A stretch of DNA of 64,000 nucleotides from Mycolicibacterium fluoranthenivorans (GTDB lineage Bacteria; Actinomycetota; Actinomycetes; Mycobacteriales; Mycobacteriaceae), in NCBI RefSeq assembly GCF_011758805.1, contig NZ_JAANOW010000001.1, positions 1,178,001-1,242,000 on the forward strand, given 5' to 3'. How positions within the stretch are numbered: the stretch's first letter is position 1; each line of letters opens with the position of its first letter. The notes under the pieces were generated by a model. The model ran no database searches. It worked only from the letters and a program-made list of their open reading frames with translations, and was not told the origin of the DNA. The position numbers and the translations under genes were made by a program. Below are positions 8,680 to 19,731 of the stretch, in pieces.

Positions 8680-10314
8680 CTAGCCCACCGATCGGGCCGC
8701 ACCGGCCCAGAACTGGGCGCGCACCGCCTTCTTGTCCGGCTTGCCCAGCGCGGTCACCGGCACCGCATCGACGACGATGACCTGCTTGGGTGACTGCACC
8801 GAACCCTTACGGTCCTTGACCGCGGACTGGATCTCCACCGTCATCGCCGACACTGCGGCTTCGTCGGACGGGGCGCCCGGACGCAGCACGACCACCGCCG
8901 TCACCGCCTCGCCCCACTTCTCGTCGGGCGTTCCGATGACGCAGACCTGGGCGATCGCCGGGTGTTCGGCGATGACGTCCTCCACCTCGCGGGGGAACAC
9001 GTTGAACCCGCCGGTGACGATCATGTCCTTGGTGCGGTCGACGATGAAGTAGAAGCCGTCCTCGTCCTCGCGGGCCAGGTCGCCGGTGTGCATCCAGCCG
9101 TCCTTGAAGGTGTCGGCGGTGGCGTCCGGCAGATTCCAGTACCCGCCCGACAGCAACGGACCGGACACGCAGATCTCGCCGACCTCGCCCTGGGGCACCG
9201 GGTTGCCGTCGTCGCCGAGCAGGGCTACCCGGGCGAACAGGGTGGGCCTGCCGCACGAGGTGAGCCGCTTCTCGTCATGGTCGTCCTTGGCGAGGTAGGT
9301 GATCACCATCGGTGCTTCGGACTGGCCGTAGTACTGCGCGAAGATCGGGCCGAACCGGTCGATGGCCTCCTTGAGCCGCACCGGGTTCATCGCCGAGGCG
9401 CCGTAGTAGACGGTTTCCAGCGACGACAGGTCCCGGGTGTGCGAATCCGGGTGATCCATCAGCGCGTAGATCATCGACGGCACCAGCATGGTGGCGGTGA
9501 TCTTCTGTTCCTCGATCACCCGCAGCACCTCGGCCGGGTCGAACTTGGTCAGCACGACCAGCTCGCCGCCCTTGATGATGGTGGGCACGAAGAACGCGGC
9601 CCCCGCGTGCGACAGCGGGGTGCACATCAGGAACTTCGGATGCTGCGGCCACTCCCACTCGGCGAGCTGGATCGTCGTCATCGTGGTGATCGATTGCACG
9701 GTGCCGATGACGCCTTTGGGCTTGCCGGTCGTGCCGCCGGTGTAGGTGAGCCCACCGACATGATCGGGGGCCAGGTCGGCGGCCACCAGGGGCTGCGGAT
9801 CGTACGTGGCGGCCTCGGCGGCCAGATCCGTGGCGACCCCGACCAGCGCTTGCGGGACGGGACCGATCGTCAGCACCTGGCGCAACGAGGGCACCTTCTC
9901 CAGCAGGCCGAGAGCCCGCTCGACGAAAGCCGGGGTGGGGTCGATGACCAGCGTGCTGACCCCGGCATCGGTCAAGACGTAGGCGTGGTCGTCCAGTGAG
10001 CCTAGAGGGTGTAGTGCCGTGCGGCGGTAGCCCTGGGTCTGCCCGGCACCGATGATCATCAGCACCTCGGGGCGGTTCAGCGAGAGCAGCCCGACGGCCG
10101 CGCCGGTGCCGGCGCCGAGCGCCTCGAAGGCCTGAATGTACTGGCTGATCCGTTCGGCGAGCTGACCGCCGGTCAGCGTGGTGTCGTCGAGGAACAGCAC
10201 CGGCTTGTTCTTGTTGCGCTTGAGGGCGCCCACGGTGAGGTGTCCGGAATGGATGGGGTGCCTCAGCAGGTCGCCTGACGAGCGCTCGCGCGAGGAAGCA
10301 ACAGCTTGGGTCAT
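8680..10314 (-). CDS. fadD8: Acyl-CoA synthetase FadD8-like
   Basis: A 544-residue ANL-superfamily enzyme that activates a carboxylic acid through an acyl-adenylate. Visible motifs: A3 GGLTYTGGTTGKPKG, A5 YYGQSEA, A7/A8 DGWMHTGDLAREDEDGFYF and MIVTGGFNVFPREVEDVI, and the A10 lysine near ALGKPDKKAVR. Orthology to fadD8 (Rv0551c) is inferred from its place between menB and the amidohydrolase Rv0552; its acid substrate is unknown. Start ATG at 10314. It separates the ECF42 sigma gene from the DGPF gene, all three on the minus strand. Confidence 0.75.
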   Translation of the reverse strand: MTQAVASSRERSSGDLLRHPIHSGHLTVGALKRNKNKPVLFLDDTTLTGGQLAERISQYIQAFEALGAGTGAAVGLLSLNRPEVLMIIGAGQTQGYRRTALHPLGSLDDHAYVLTDAGVSTLVIDPTPAFVERALGLLEKVPSLRQVLTIGPVPQALVGVATDLAAEAATYDPQPLVAADLAPDHVGGLTYTGGTTGKPKGVIGTVQSITTMTTIQLAEWEWPQHPKFLMCTPLSHAGAAFFVPTIIKGGELVVLTKFDPAEVLRVIEEQKITATMLVPSMIYALMDHPDSHTRDLSSLETVYYGASAMNPVRLKEAIDRFGPIFAQYYGQSEAPMVITYLAKDDHDEKRLTSCGRPTLFARVALLGDDGNPVPQGEVGEICVSGPLLSGGYWNLPDATADTFKDGWMHTGDLAREDEDGFYFIVDRTKDMIVTGGFNVFPREVEDVIAEHPAIAQVCVIGTPDEKWGEAVTAVVVLRPGAPSDEAAVSAMTVEIQSAVKDRKGSVQSPKQVIVVDAVPVTALGKPDKKAVRAQFWAGAARSVG

Positions 10315-10525
10315 ACAGACAGACTAGAACGTGTTTCAGAAATGAAGCCAGGGGATGCCCCGAAAAGCAGGTAGTCAACTACGCATGCGCGACCACGCGG
10401 GCCGTCGGAGACTGGTGCGCAACAGAGACGAGGGGTTTGCCGGCGCGGCCATCGGGGGAGGGCCGGCGTGGTCCCCGGCGGTGTGGACGCACCGTCGGGG
10501 ACCGCGTTCACGCGTCAGCGGCCGG

Positions 10526-10981
10526 TCAGCGGCCCGCAGCCTTGCGGGCGTCGGCCGCCAGTTTCTCGGCCATATCGGCCTTCCACTGGATCTCGCGCTG
10601 CACCCACTCGTTGTCCTGCGGGAACTCGTCGATCTCGCTGACCCGGCGGACCTCCAGCTTCACGCCCGGCCCCAGCGGGCACTTGCGCGCCCACTGCTTG
10701 GCCTCTTCCTTGGATGACACGTCCAGGATCCAGAAGCCGTTGAACAGTTCCTTGGCCTCGGTGTACGGGCCGTCGGTCACCACCGGTGGGTCGGCGTCGA
10801 AGTCGACCACGAAGCCCTCCTCGGGCGGGGTCAACCCCTCACCGGCCAGCAGGACACCGGCCTTGATGAGCTCCTCGTTGTAGCGGCCCATCGCGGCGAT
10901 GATCTCGGTGAAATCGATATTTTCCGCCACGAACTCTTCGGCCGCCGGGGTGGACCGCATGATCAGCATGTAGCGCGACAT
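10526..10981 (-). CDS. YCII-related DGPF-domain protein (ECF42 partner)
   Basis: A 151-residue small alpha/beta protein. The family signature appears as VVTDGPYTEAKELFNGFWILDV, the variant of DGPF seen in ECF42-linked genes. The start is ATG 10981, preceded by a clear AGGAGA ribosome-binding site; the open frame further upstream has no family sequence. The function of DGPF proteins is not established. They are repeatedly found beside ECF42 sigma factors and are often their regulatory targets, which fits the ECF42 gene at 7419 despite the intervening fadD8. About 210 bp without any recognisable feature separates it from fadD8. Confidence 0.85.
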   Translation of the reverse strand: MSRYMLIMRSTPAAEEFVAENIDFTEIIAAMGRYNEELIKAGVLLAGEGLTPPEEGFVVDFDADPPVVTDGPYTEAKELFNGFWILDVSSKEEAKQWARKCPLGPGVKLEVRRVSEIDEFPQDNEWVQREIQWKADMAEKLAADARKAAGR

Positions 10982-11094
10982 CGTGTTCTCTCCTGTCGTG
11001 TCGGGGCTCCGCTTATCGTGCCCTCGAGATGACGTCGAACGACATCCCGGCCAAATCGACACGGCCGCGCAAAAAAGTTTGAAGAATCATCGTC

Positions 11095-12702
11095 ATGCCC
11101 GCCGACCTGGTCCTCACCGGAAACATCCGCACCATCGACGACTCCCGACCGACCGCACGATCGCTCGCGGTCAGCGACGGCCGCATCGTCGCCATCGGGG
11201 CTGATCCGGCCGACATCGAGGAGTGGGTCGGGCCGGGCACCGCGGTGGTCGACGTCGGGGACGGCTGCGTGCTGCCCGGGTTCGTCGAGGCACACGGCCA
11301 TCCGTTGATGGAGGCCGTCGCGCTGTCGGACCGGATGGCCGACATCCGGCCCGTCACGCTGCGCTCGGCCGATGAGGTGGTCGCCGCCGTCCGCGCCGAG
11401 GTCGCCAAGCGTGGCGCGGACGGCGCGTACCTGAACGGCTGGGATCCGCTGCTGCAGCGCGGTCTGCCCGAACCCACGCTGTCCTGGTTGAACGACATCG
11501 CGGACACCCCGCTGGTGATCATCCACAACTCGGGCCACAAGGCCTTCTTCAATTCCGCGGCGGCCCGCGCCGCCGGGCTCTCGAGGGAGACCCCGGATCC
11601 CAAGGGTGCGCGCTACGGGCGCGACGCCGACGGTGAACTCGACGGCACCGCCGAAGAATCCGCGGCGGTGTTCCCGCTGCTCGGTGGGGCCGTCAAGGTC
11701 AGCGACTACCCGGCGATGCTGATGGCCGAATGCGAGCGGCTGAACCGGGCCGGACTCACGACATGTTCGGAGATGGCGTTCGACCCGATGTTGCGGCCGG
11801 TGCTCACCGCACTGCACGACCGGTTGACGGTGCGGTTGCGCACCTACGAGATGTCCACGGCCGCGCTGCACACCGACGCGAACCCCGGTGACGGCGACGA
11901 CCTGGTGCGTCAGGTGGGCATCAAGATCTGGGTGGACGGCTCACCGTGGATCGGCAACGTCGACCTGACGTTCCCGTACCTGGACACCGAGGACACCCGC
12001 ATCATCGGTGTCGTCCCGGGCTCGTGCGGACATGCCAACTACACCCGCGAGCAACTCACCGAGATCGTCGGCACGTTCTATCCCCAGGGCTGGCAGATGT
12101 CCTGCCACGTGCACGGCGATCACGGCGTCGACACCATCCTCGATGTGTATGAGCATGCGCTGCAAGCCAATCCACGTCCAGACCACCGGCTGCGGCTGGA
12201 GCACGTCGGCGCCATCACCCCGGCCCAGCTGCAGCGCGCGCACGCCCTCGGCGTCACCTGCAGCCTGTTCGTCGATCACTTGCACTACTGGGGTGACGTC
12301 ATCGTCGACGGGCTGTTCGGGCCGGAACACGGGGAGCAGTGGATGCCGTGCGGGTCGGCGGTGGCCACCGGCATGCGGATCTCGCTGCACAACGACCCGC
12401 CGGTCACACCCGAGGAGCCGCTACGCAATATCAGCGTGGCCGCGACCCGCACCGCGCCGAGCGGGCGGGTGCTGGCACCGCAGGAGCGGCTGACGGTCGA
12501 CCAGGGGCTCAAGGCGCAGACCATCGACGCCGCCTACCAGCTGTTCGCCGATGACATCGTCGGGTCGATCGAGGTCGGTAAGTACGCCGATCTTGTTGTG
12601 CTGTCGGCGGATCCGTCCGCGGTGAGCCCCGAAGAGGTGGCGAATCTGACGGTCCGCGCCACCTATCTGGCGGGGCGACAGGTTTATCCCAAACCAGCCT
12701 GA
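11095..12702 (+). CDS. YtcJ-like metal-dependent amidohydrolase, Rv0552-like
   Basis: A 535-residue amidohydrolase of the YtcJ/AepA type. The first metal motif is GFVEAHGHP (about residues 63-71); a later CHVHGDHGVDTI segment and the C-terminal HNDPPVTPEEPL with GSIEVGKYADLVVLSADP are typical of this family. The composite beta-sandwich is formed from both ends (LVLTGNIRTID and VGKYADLVVL). The substrate is unknown. Position next to fadD8 matches Rv0552. It is divergent from the DGPF gene; the 113-bp gap between them must hold both promoters. Confidence 0.85.
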   Translation: MPADLVLTGNIRTIDDSRPTARSLAVSDGRIVAIGADPADIEEWVGPGTAVVDVGDGCVLPGFVEAHGHPLMEAVALSDRMADIRPVTLRSADEVVAAVRAEVAKRGADGAYLNGWDPLLQRGLPEPTLSWLNDIADTPLVIIHNSGHKAFFNSAAARAAGLSRETPDPKGARYGRDADGELDGTAEESAAVFPLLGGAVKVSDYPAMLMAECERLNRAGLTTCSEMAFDPMLRPVLTALHDRLTVRLRTYEMSTAALHTDANPGDGDDLVRQVGIKIWVDGSPWIGNVDLTFPYLDTEDTRIIGVVPGSCGHANYTREQLTEIVGTFYPQGWQMSCHVHGDHGVDTILDVYEHALQANPRPDHRLRLEHVGAITPAQLQRAHALGVTCSLFVDHLHYWGDVIVDGLFGPEHGEQWMPCGSAVATGMRISLHNDPPVTPEEPLRNISVAATRTAPSGRVLAPQERLTVDQGLKAQTIDAAYQLFADDIVGSIEVGKYADLVVLSADPSAVSPEEVANLTVRATYLAGRQVYPKPA

Positions 12703-12731
12703 TGTCCGGGTAGAAGTGGCAGGCTGTGGGC

Positions 12732-14321
<1,590 letters not shown>

Positions 14322-14355
14322 CGTACCCCTGCCCGATCTGCTGGAACGGCTGCAT

Positions 14356-15264
14356 GTGGTCGCGCTGCCGATGCGGGTCCGGTTCCGCGGGATCACCGTC
14401 CGCGAGGTGGCACTGATCGACGGGCCCGCCGGCTGGGGTGAATTCGGGGCGTTCCTGGAGTACCCGCCGGCCGAGGCCGCGCTGTGGTTGGCGTCGGGAA
14501 TCGAAGCGGCGTATGGCGTTTCGCCCGTTCCGCGGCGCGACCGGATCCCGATCAACGCGACCGTGCCCGCGGTGCCCGCCGCGCAGGTGCCCGAAGTGCT
14601 GGCCCGGTTTCCGGGTGCCGCCACCGCGAAGGTGAAGGTCGCCGAACCGGGGCAGACCCTTGCCGACGACATCGCCCGGGTGGCCGCAGTCCGCGCCCTG
14701 GTGCCCGTGGTCCGGGTCGATGCCAACGGCGGGTGGACGGTGGACCAGGCGGTGCAGGCGGCCGCCAGTCTCGGGCCCCTGGAGTATCTCGAACAGCCCT
14801 GTGCCACGGTCGAAGAGCTCGCGCAGCTGCGCCGCCTGATCGATGTGCCGGTGGCGGCCGACGAGTCGATCCGCAAGGCGGACGATCCGTTCCGGGTGGT
14901 GGCCCTGGCGGCCGCCGATATCGCGGTGGTCAAGGTGGCCCCGCTGGGCGGGGTGAGCCGGCTGCTGGAGATCGCCACCGCGATCGGCATCCCGCTGGTG
15001 GTGTCGAGCGCGCTGGACTCCGCGGTCGGCATGTCCCGCGGCCTGCTGGCCGCGGCCTGCCTGCCCGACCTGTCGCACGCCTGCGGGCTGGGCACCGGGG
15101 GACTCTTCGTCGAGGACGTGGTGGACGCGGCGCCGCCGGTCGACGGCTACCTTCCGGTCGGGCCGGTGACGCCCGACCCGGCCCGCTTGGCCGGACTGGC
15201 CGTGGGGCCGGACCGGCGCCAGTGGTGGATCGAGCGGGTGCGGGAATGTCATGCGCTGTGGTGA
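14356..15264 (+). CDS. menC: o-Succinylbenzoate synthase
   Basis: A 302-residue enolase-superfamily enzyme that dehydrates SHCHC to o-succinylbenzoate in menaquinone synthesis. Visible OSBS/MLE features: AKVKVAEPGQ (catalytic Lys pair), VRVDANGGW (metal Asp), LEYLEQPC (metal Glu), VAADESIR (metal Asp/Glu), and KVAPLGG (second catalytic Lys). GTG 14356 is the only standard start consistent with the protein. However, the frame upstream reads PLPDLLERLH, which resembles the N-terminus I remember for M. tuberculosis MenC, yet no ATG, GTG or TTG is found there back to about 14290. Translation may begin at CTG 14329 or ATC 14305, the latter preceded by GGGAGG. Confidence 0.88.
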   Translation: MVALPMRVRFRGITVREVALIDGPAGWGEFGAFLEYPPAEAALWLASGIEAAYGVSPVPRRDRIPINATVPAVPAAQVPEVLARFPGAATAKVKVAEPGQTLADDIARVAAVRALVPVVRVDANGGWTVDQAVQAAASLGPLEYLEQPCATVEELAQLRRLIDVPVAADESIRKADDPFRVVALAAADIAVVKVAPLGGVSRLLEIATAIGIPLVVSSALDSAVGMSRGLLAAACLPDLSHACGLGTGGLFVEDVVDAAPPVDGYLPVGPVTPDPARLAGLAVGPDRRQWWIERVRECHALW

Positions 15265-15349
15265 GTCGCGGATCGTCGTCGGGTGACGCCGGGCGATTGC
15301 GTATCCGCCTACGCTATGCGGGCCTGACCAGCGGATAGACACTGACTGC

Positions 15350-15501
15350 ATGCAGGTCGGACTGCTCGAGACGATCGTCGCGGGCAAGCCGCGGGTGGAC
15401 ACGTTCAGATCAACGGGTGTGCATTGCAGCGCAGCGCCGTGCGGGGAGTCACGGCACTGCTGCCATTCGCCCAGATCGTCCGCAGACTGAAGCGGCTGTA
15501 G
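15350..15501 (+). pseudogene. Probable remnant of an internally deleted gene
   Basis: In the 303-bp stretch between menC and the GlxA-type regulator, an ATG at 15350 opens a frame with strongly coding-like third positions for about 19 codons (MQVGLLETIVAGKPRVDTF) and then loses coding character. Shortly after, another frame reads RSAVRGVTALLPFAQIVRRL and ends at TAG 15499-15501, again with GC-rich third positions. The two pieces look like the N- and C-terminal ends of one gene joined by a deletion and frameshift. I do not recognise the family. The rest of the gap shows no gene. Confidence 0.35.
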
Positions 15502-15567
15502 CGCCGTGTCCTGATCTGTGGGGACCATGTCCTGGACGCCACGGCCGGGGCCCGCCACGATGAGATC

Positions 15568-16533
15568 GTGATGCGATCGGTGGTGATCCTCGGCTACGGC
15601 GGTGTCCAGGGGCTCGATGTCGTCGGGCCGTTCGACGTGTTCACCGGCGCCACGATGCACCTCGCCGCGCAGGAGCGCCTCGGCGGATACGACGTGCGCC
15701 TGATCTCCATGGACGGCCGGCCGATCGCCACCATGACCGGACTGGAGTTCGTCGCCGCCGCACCACCGGATCCGCGGCAGGCCGTCGACACCGTGGTCAT
15801 CCCCGGCGGGTTCGGCGTCGAGGAGGCGCGCCACAACCCCGCGGTCGTCGCATGGATCCGCGCTGCCGCACCGCGCGCACGGCGGATCGTGACCGTCTGC
15901 TCGGGCGCCATCCTGGCGGCCGAGGCCGGGCTGCTCGACGGTTGCACCGCCACCACGCACTGGGCCTTCGCGCCGCGGCTGGCCGGCGAATTCCCCTCCA
16001 TCACCGTCGATCCGGAACCGATCTTCGTGCGTAGCTCCGAGCAGGTGTGGACCGCGGCGGGCGTCACCGCCGGGATCGACCTGGCCCTGCACCTCGTCGA
16101 GGAGGACCACGGCACCGAGATCGCGCAGACCGTCGCCCGGTGGCTGGTGCTCTACCTGCGTCGCCCGGGCGGGCAGACGCAGTTCGCCGCTCCGGTGTGG
16201 ATGCCGCGGGCCCGGCGCGCGCCCATCCGCGAGGTGCAGGAGGCCATCGAATCCGAACCCGGAGGCGCGCACAGCATTTCGGCCCTGGCTCAGCGCGCGG
16301 CGATGAGCCCGCGACACTTCACCCGATTGTTCACCGAGGAAGTCGGCGAGGCGCCCGGTGCCTACGTCGAACGGATCCGTACCGACGCCGCCCGCCGGCA
16401 ACTGGAGGAGACCGATGACACCGTCACCGTGATCGCCACCCGTTGCGGGTTCGGCAGCGCCGAAACCCTGCGCCGCAACTTCGTCCGGCGCGTGGGTGTT
16501 TCGCCCGATCAGTACCGCAAGTCCTTCGCCTAG
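15568..16533 (+). CDS. GlxA/FtrA-type transcriptional regulator (DJ-1/PfpI domain plus AraC HTH)
   Basis: A 321-residue regulator. Residues about 1-190 form a DJ-1/PfpI-like amidotransferase fold (DVVGPFDVF, VVIPGGFGVEEAR, VTVCSGAILAAEAGLL with the nucleophile-elbow Cys, TTHWAFAP). Residues about 215-320 hold two AraC-type helix-turn-helix motifs (ISALAQRAAMSPRHFTRLF and VIATRCGFGSAETLRRNF). Such proteins usually sense a small nitrogenous or amide ligand and activate a neighbouring gene. The next gene, 11 bp downstream, is a stand-alone DJ-1/PfpI protein, so the pair probably forms an operon. Start GTG 15568 or ATG 15571. Confidence 0.85.
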   Translation: MMRSVVILGYGGVQGLDVVGPFDVFTGATMHLAAQERLGGYDVRLISMDGRPIATMTGLEFVAAAPPDPRQAVDTVVIPGGFGVEEARHNPAVVAWIRAAAPRARRIVTVCSGAILAAEAGLLDGCTATTHWAFAPRLAGEFPSITVDPEPIFVRSSEQVWTAAGVTAGIDLALHLVEEDHGTEIAQTVARWLVLYLRRPGGQTQFAAPVWMPRARRAPIREVQEAIESEPGGAHSISALAQRAAMSPRHFTRLFTEEVGEAPGAYVERIRTDAARRQLEETDDTVTVIATRCGFGSAETLRRNFVRRVGVSPDQYRKSFA

Positions 16534-16544
16534 AGGAGATCGCC

Positions 16545-17255
16545 ATGCAGACCGCCATCGTCCTGTACCCGGGATTCACCGCGCTCGATTTCATCGGTCC
16601 CTACGAGTCGTTGCGGTGGCTGCCCGACGCGGAGGTGCGCTTCGTCTGGCACGAGCCCGGGCCCGTCGCCGCGGATTCCGGGGTGCTGGTGGTCGGCGCG
16701 ACCCATTCGTTCGACGAGACCCCGTCACCGGAGGTGATCCTCATCCCCGGCGGCTTCAGCACCATGGAGCACGCCCGCGACGAACGGTTGCTCGACTGGG
16801 TGCGCCGCGCCCACCGCACCGCCACCTGGACGACATCGGTGTGTTCGGGCTCGGTCATCCTGGCCGCCTCGGGCGTGCTGGACGGCAAACGCGCCACCTC
16901 GCACTGGGCGGCCCTGCCGGTGCTCAAGACGTTCGGGGTGACGCCGGTCGGTGACGAGCGCGTGGTGCATCAAGGTGAGGTGGTGACGGCCGCGGGCGTG
17001 TCGGCCGGGATCGACCTCGGGTTGTGGCTGGCCGCCCAGATCGGCGGGGAGGACCGGGCCAAGGCGATCCAGCTGTCGATGGAGTACGACCCGCAGCCGC
17101 CGTTCGACTCCGGACACTTCTCGAAGGCCTCGGCGGCCACCAAGGCCTCGGCGACGGCGCTGATGTCGCGCGAGCTGTTGAAACCCGCCGCGCTCAAGGC
17201 CAGCACGCTGCTGCTGTGGGACCAGGCGATCAAGAAGGTCCGCGCCCGCTTGTAG
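16545..17255 (+). CDS. DJ-1/PfpI family protein, isonitrile-hydratase-like
   Basis: A 236-residue protein of the DJ-1/PfpI superfamily. It begins MQTAIVLYPGFTALDFIGPYE, with VILIPGGFSTMEHARDE, the elbow TSVCSGSVILAASGVLDGKRATSHWA (Cys about residue 104), and GVSAGIDLGLWL. The acidic residue in FIGPYE and the Cys match isonitrile hydratase and cyclohexyl-isocyanide hydratase-like proteins. The start at ATG 16545 is supported by an AGAGGAG ribosome-binding site. Its upstream partner carries the same domain fused to an AraC DNA-binding part, so a regulator/enzyme pair derived from a common ancestor is likely. The substrate is not known. Confidence 0.8.
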   Translation: MQTAIVLYPGFTALDFIGPYESLRWLPDAEVRFVWHEPGPVAADSGVLVVGATHSFDETPSPEVILIPGGFSTMEHARDERLLDWVRRAHRTATWTTSVCSGSVILAASGVLDGKRATSHWAALPVLKTFGVTPVGDERVVHQGEVVTAAGVSAGIDLGLWLAAQIGGEDRAKAIQLSMEYDPQPPFDSGHFSKASAATKASATALMSRELLKPAALKASTLLLWDQAIKKVRARL

Positions 17256-17265
17256 GGTCGGCCGG

Positions 17266-18075
17266 GTGAACCTGGCTTATGACGACCGCGGCAGCGGCGA
17301 TCCCGTCCTGTTCATCGCCGGCCGTGGCGGCGCGGGCCGCACCTGGCACCTGCATCAGACGCCCGCGTTCCGGCGGGCGGGCTACCGCGTCATCACGTTC
17401 GACAACCGGGGTATCGGCGCCACCGAGAACGCCAGCGGCTTCACCACCGAACAGGTGGTCGCCGATACCGCCAAACTGATCGAGGACCTGGTCGGTGGAC
17501 CGGTCCGCGTCGTCGGCGTGTCGATGGGGTCGTTCATCGCGCAGGAACTGATGCTGGCCCGGCCCGACCTGGTCACGCAGGGCGTGCTGATGGCCACCCG
17601 GGGCAGACACGACAAGGCGCGGGACTTCTTCAGCAATGCCGAACGTGAGCTCGCCGCCGCCGGTGTCACCCTGCCGCCGGCCTACGACGCCAAGATCCGG
17701 TTGCTGGAGAGCTTCTCGCCCAAGACCCTCAACGACGACCGGGCGGTGACGGACTGGGCGGAGATGTTCACCATGTGGCCGACCAAGTACACCCCGGGGC
17801 TGCGCAGCCAGCTTGATATCTCCCCGCAGACCAACCGGCTGCCCGCCTACCGCAGCATCACGGCATCGGTGTTGGTGATCGGGTTCACCGACGACATCGT
17901 GATGCCCCCGCACCTGGGCCGCGAGGTGGCCGACGCCATCCCGCGCGGCCGCTACCTGGAGATCGCCGACGCCGGGCACCTCGGCTTCATCGAGCAGCCC
18001 GACACCGTCAACGACGCCGTCCTGCAGTTCTTCGGCGAAGAGCGCATGCAGTTGCCCATCGAGCCCCGGGCATAG
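17266..18075 (+). CDS. bpoC: Alpha/beta hydrolase BpoC-like (peroxidase-like family)
   Basis: A 269-residue alpha/beta hydrolase. The oxyanion region reads IAGRGGAGRTWH, the nucleophile elbow is GVSMGS (Ser about 87), the acid is in VIGFTDDIV and the His is in DAGHLGFIE. Sequence and position directly upstream of menD match M. tuberculosis bpoC (Rv0554), annotated as a non-haem bromoperoxidase although a hydrolase function is more likely. In other bacteria the MenH hydrolase is encoded next to menD, so a MenH-like step is a reasonable but unproven role. Start GTG at 17266. Confidence 0.85.
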   Translation: MNLAYDDRGSGDPVLFIAGRGGAGRTWHLHQTPAFRRAGYRVITFDNRGIGATENASGFTTEQVVADTAKLIEDLVGGPVRVVGVSMGSFIAQELMLARPDLVTQGVLMATRGRHDKARDFFSNAERELAAAGVTLPPAYDAKIRLLESFSPKTLNDDRAVTDWAEMFTMWPTKYTPGLRSQLDISPQTNRLPAYRSITASVLVIGFTDDIVMPPHLGREVADAIPRGRYLEIADAGHLGFIEQPDTVNDAVLQFFGEERMQLPIEPRA

Positions 18076-18084
18076 GCTGACGTG

Positions 18085-19731
18085 GTGAACCCCTCGACGA
18101 CACAGGCGCGTGTCGTCGTCGACGAGCTCATTCGCGGCGGCGTGCGCGACGTGGTGTTGTGCCCCGGTTCGCGGAATGCGCCGCTGGCCTTCGCGCTGCA
18201 TGATGCCGACCGCGCGGGACGTATCCGGCTGCACGTGCGTATCGACGAACGCACCGCCGGGTATCTGGCGATCGGGCTGGCGGTCAGCGCCAAGGCGCCG
18301 GTGTGTATCGCCATGACCTCGGGTACCGCGGTGGCCAACCTCGGCCCCGCGGTGGTCGAGGCGAACTACGCCCGGGTGCCGCTGATCGTGCTGAGCGCCA
18401 ACCGGCCCTACGAGATGCTGGGCACCGGCGCCAACCAGACGATGGAGCAGCTGGGCTATTTCGGCAGCCAGGTCCGCGAGAACATCAGCCTCGGCCTGGC
18501 CGAGCCGCACACGGACCTGGCCGCGCTCAACGCCCAGTGGCGGTCGGCCACCTGCCGGGTGCTGGTGGCCGCCACCGGAGCACGCAGCGCCAACGCCGGC
18601 CCGGTGCAGTTCGACATCCCGCTGCGTGAGCCGCTGGTGCCCGACCGTGACGATCACGACGAGACCCCGCCCGGCCGCCCGGACGGCAAACCGTGGACCT
18701 ACACACCACCGGTCGATTTCGACCAGCCGCTGGACATCGACCTGAGCCCGGACACCGTCGTCATCGCCGGGCACGGCGCGGGCATCCACCCGAACCTGGC
18801 CGGGCTGCCGACCGTCGCCGAACCCACAGCGCCGATGTCCGGACTCACCAATGCGCTGCATCCGCTGGCGCTGCCGCTGCTGCGTCCGCAGCAGGTCATC
18901 ATGCTGGGCCGGCCCACCCTGCACCGCGCGGTGTCCGCGCTGCTCGCCGACCCCGCGGTGCCGGTCTTCGCTCTGACCACGGGCCCACGCTGGCCCGACG
19001 TCTCGGGCAACTCGCAGGCCACCGGTACCCGTGCCGTCACCACCGGTGCCGCCGATCCGAGCTGGCTGCGCCGCTGCGCCGAGCTGCACCGACGGACCCT
19101 GGCCGCGGTGCACACCCAGTTGGCCCAGCACCCGCTGACCACCGGCCTGCACGTGGCTGCGGCGGTGTCCGCCGCGCTGAGCGACGGCGACCAGCTGGTG
19201 CTCGGTGCCTCCAACCCAGTCCGCGATGTCGCGCTCGTGGGGCTGGCCGCCCCCGGTGTCTCGGTACGCTCCAATCGCGGGGTCGCCGGTATCGACGGCA
19301 CCGTGTCCACGGCCATCGGCGCAGCGTTGGCCCATGAGCGCGCGGGCGGCGGTCCGCCGCGCAAGACCATCGCGCTGATCGGTGACCTGACCTTCGTGCA
19401 CGACAGCTCCGGGCTGCTGATCGGGCCCACCGAGCCCACGCCGAAGAACCTGACCATCGTGGTGTCCAATGACAACGGCGGCGGCATCTTCGAACTGCTG
19501 GAGCAGGGCGACCCGCGCTTCTCCGACGTGTCCTCACGGATCTTCGGCACGCCGCATGATGTCGACGTGGGTGCCCTGTGCCGCGCCTACCACGTCGACT
19601 GCGCGCAGCTCGACGTGGACGACGTGACCGACGTCCTCAAGCAGCCGTACGACGGGATGCGGGTGCTGGAGGTGAAGGCCGACCGGTCGTCGCTGCGGGC
19701 GCTGCACGCGTCGATCAGGGCGGCGCTGTAG
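18085..19731 (+). CDS. menD: SEPHCHC synthase (2-succinyl-5-enolpyruvyl-6-hydroxy-3-cyclohexene-1-carboxylate synthase)
   Basis: A 548-residue thiamine-diphosphate enzyme that joins isochorismate and 2-oxoglutarate at the first committed step of menaquinone synthesis. Recognisable blocks: [51 protein letters not shown], the ThDP-binding region [19 protein letters not shown] then GDLTFVHD and [12 protein letters not shown], and GTPHDVDV near the C-terminus. It matches Rv0555 throughout. GTG 18085 gives the N-terminus NPSTTQ; GTG 18082 would add one residue. It lies 9 bp after bpoC and overlaps the DUF3592 gene. Confidence 0.97.
   Translation: MNPSTTQARVVVDELIRGGVRDVVLCPGSRNAPLAFALHDADRAGRIRLHVRIDERTAGYLAIGLAVSAKAPVCIAMTSGTAVANLGPAVVEANYARVPLIVLSANRPYEMLGTGANQTMEQLGYFGSQVRENISLGLAEPHTDLAALNAQWRSATCRVLVAATGARSANAGPVQFDIPLREPLVPDRDDHDETPPGRPDGKPWTYTPPVDFDQPLDIDLSPDTVVIAGHGAGIHPNLAGLPTVAEPTAPMSGLTNALHPLALPLLRPQQVIMLGRPTLHRAVSALLADPAVPVFALTTGPRWPDVSGNSQATGTRAVTTGAADPSWLRRCAELHRRTLAAVHTQLAQHPLTTGLHVAAAVSAALSDGDQLVLGASNPVRDVALVGLAAPGVSVRSNRGVAGIDGTVSTAIGAALAHERAGGGPPRKTIALIGDLTFVHDSSGLLIGPTEPTPKNLTIVVSNDNGGGIFELLEQGDPRFSDVSSRIFGTPHDVDVGALCRAYHVDCAQLDVDDVTDVLKQPYDGMRVLEVKADRSSLRALHASIRAAL

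Noticed and set aside
17230..19401. Long open frame on the minus strand opposite bpoC and menD
   Set aside because: The product is rich in His/Gly/Arg without any motif, and the plus strand carries two well-conserved enzymes.
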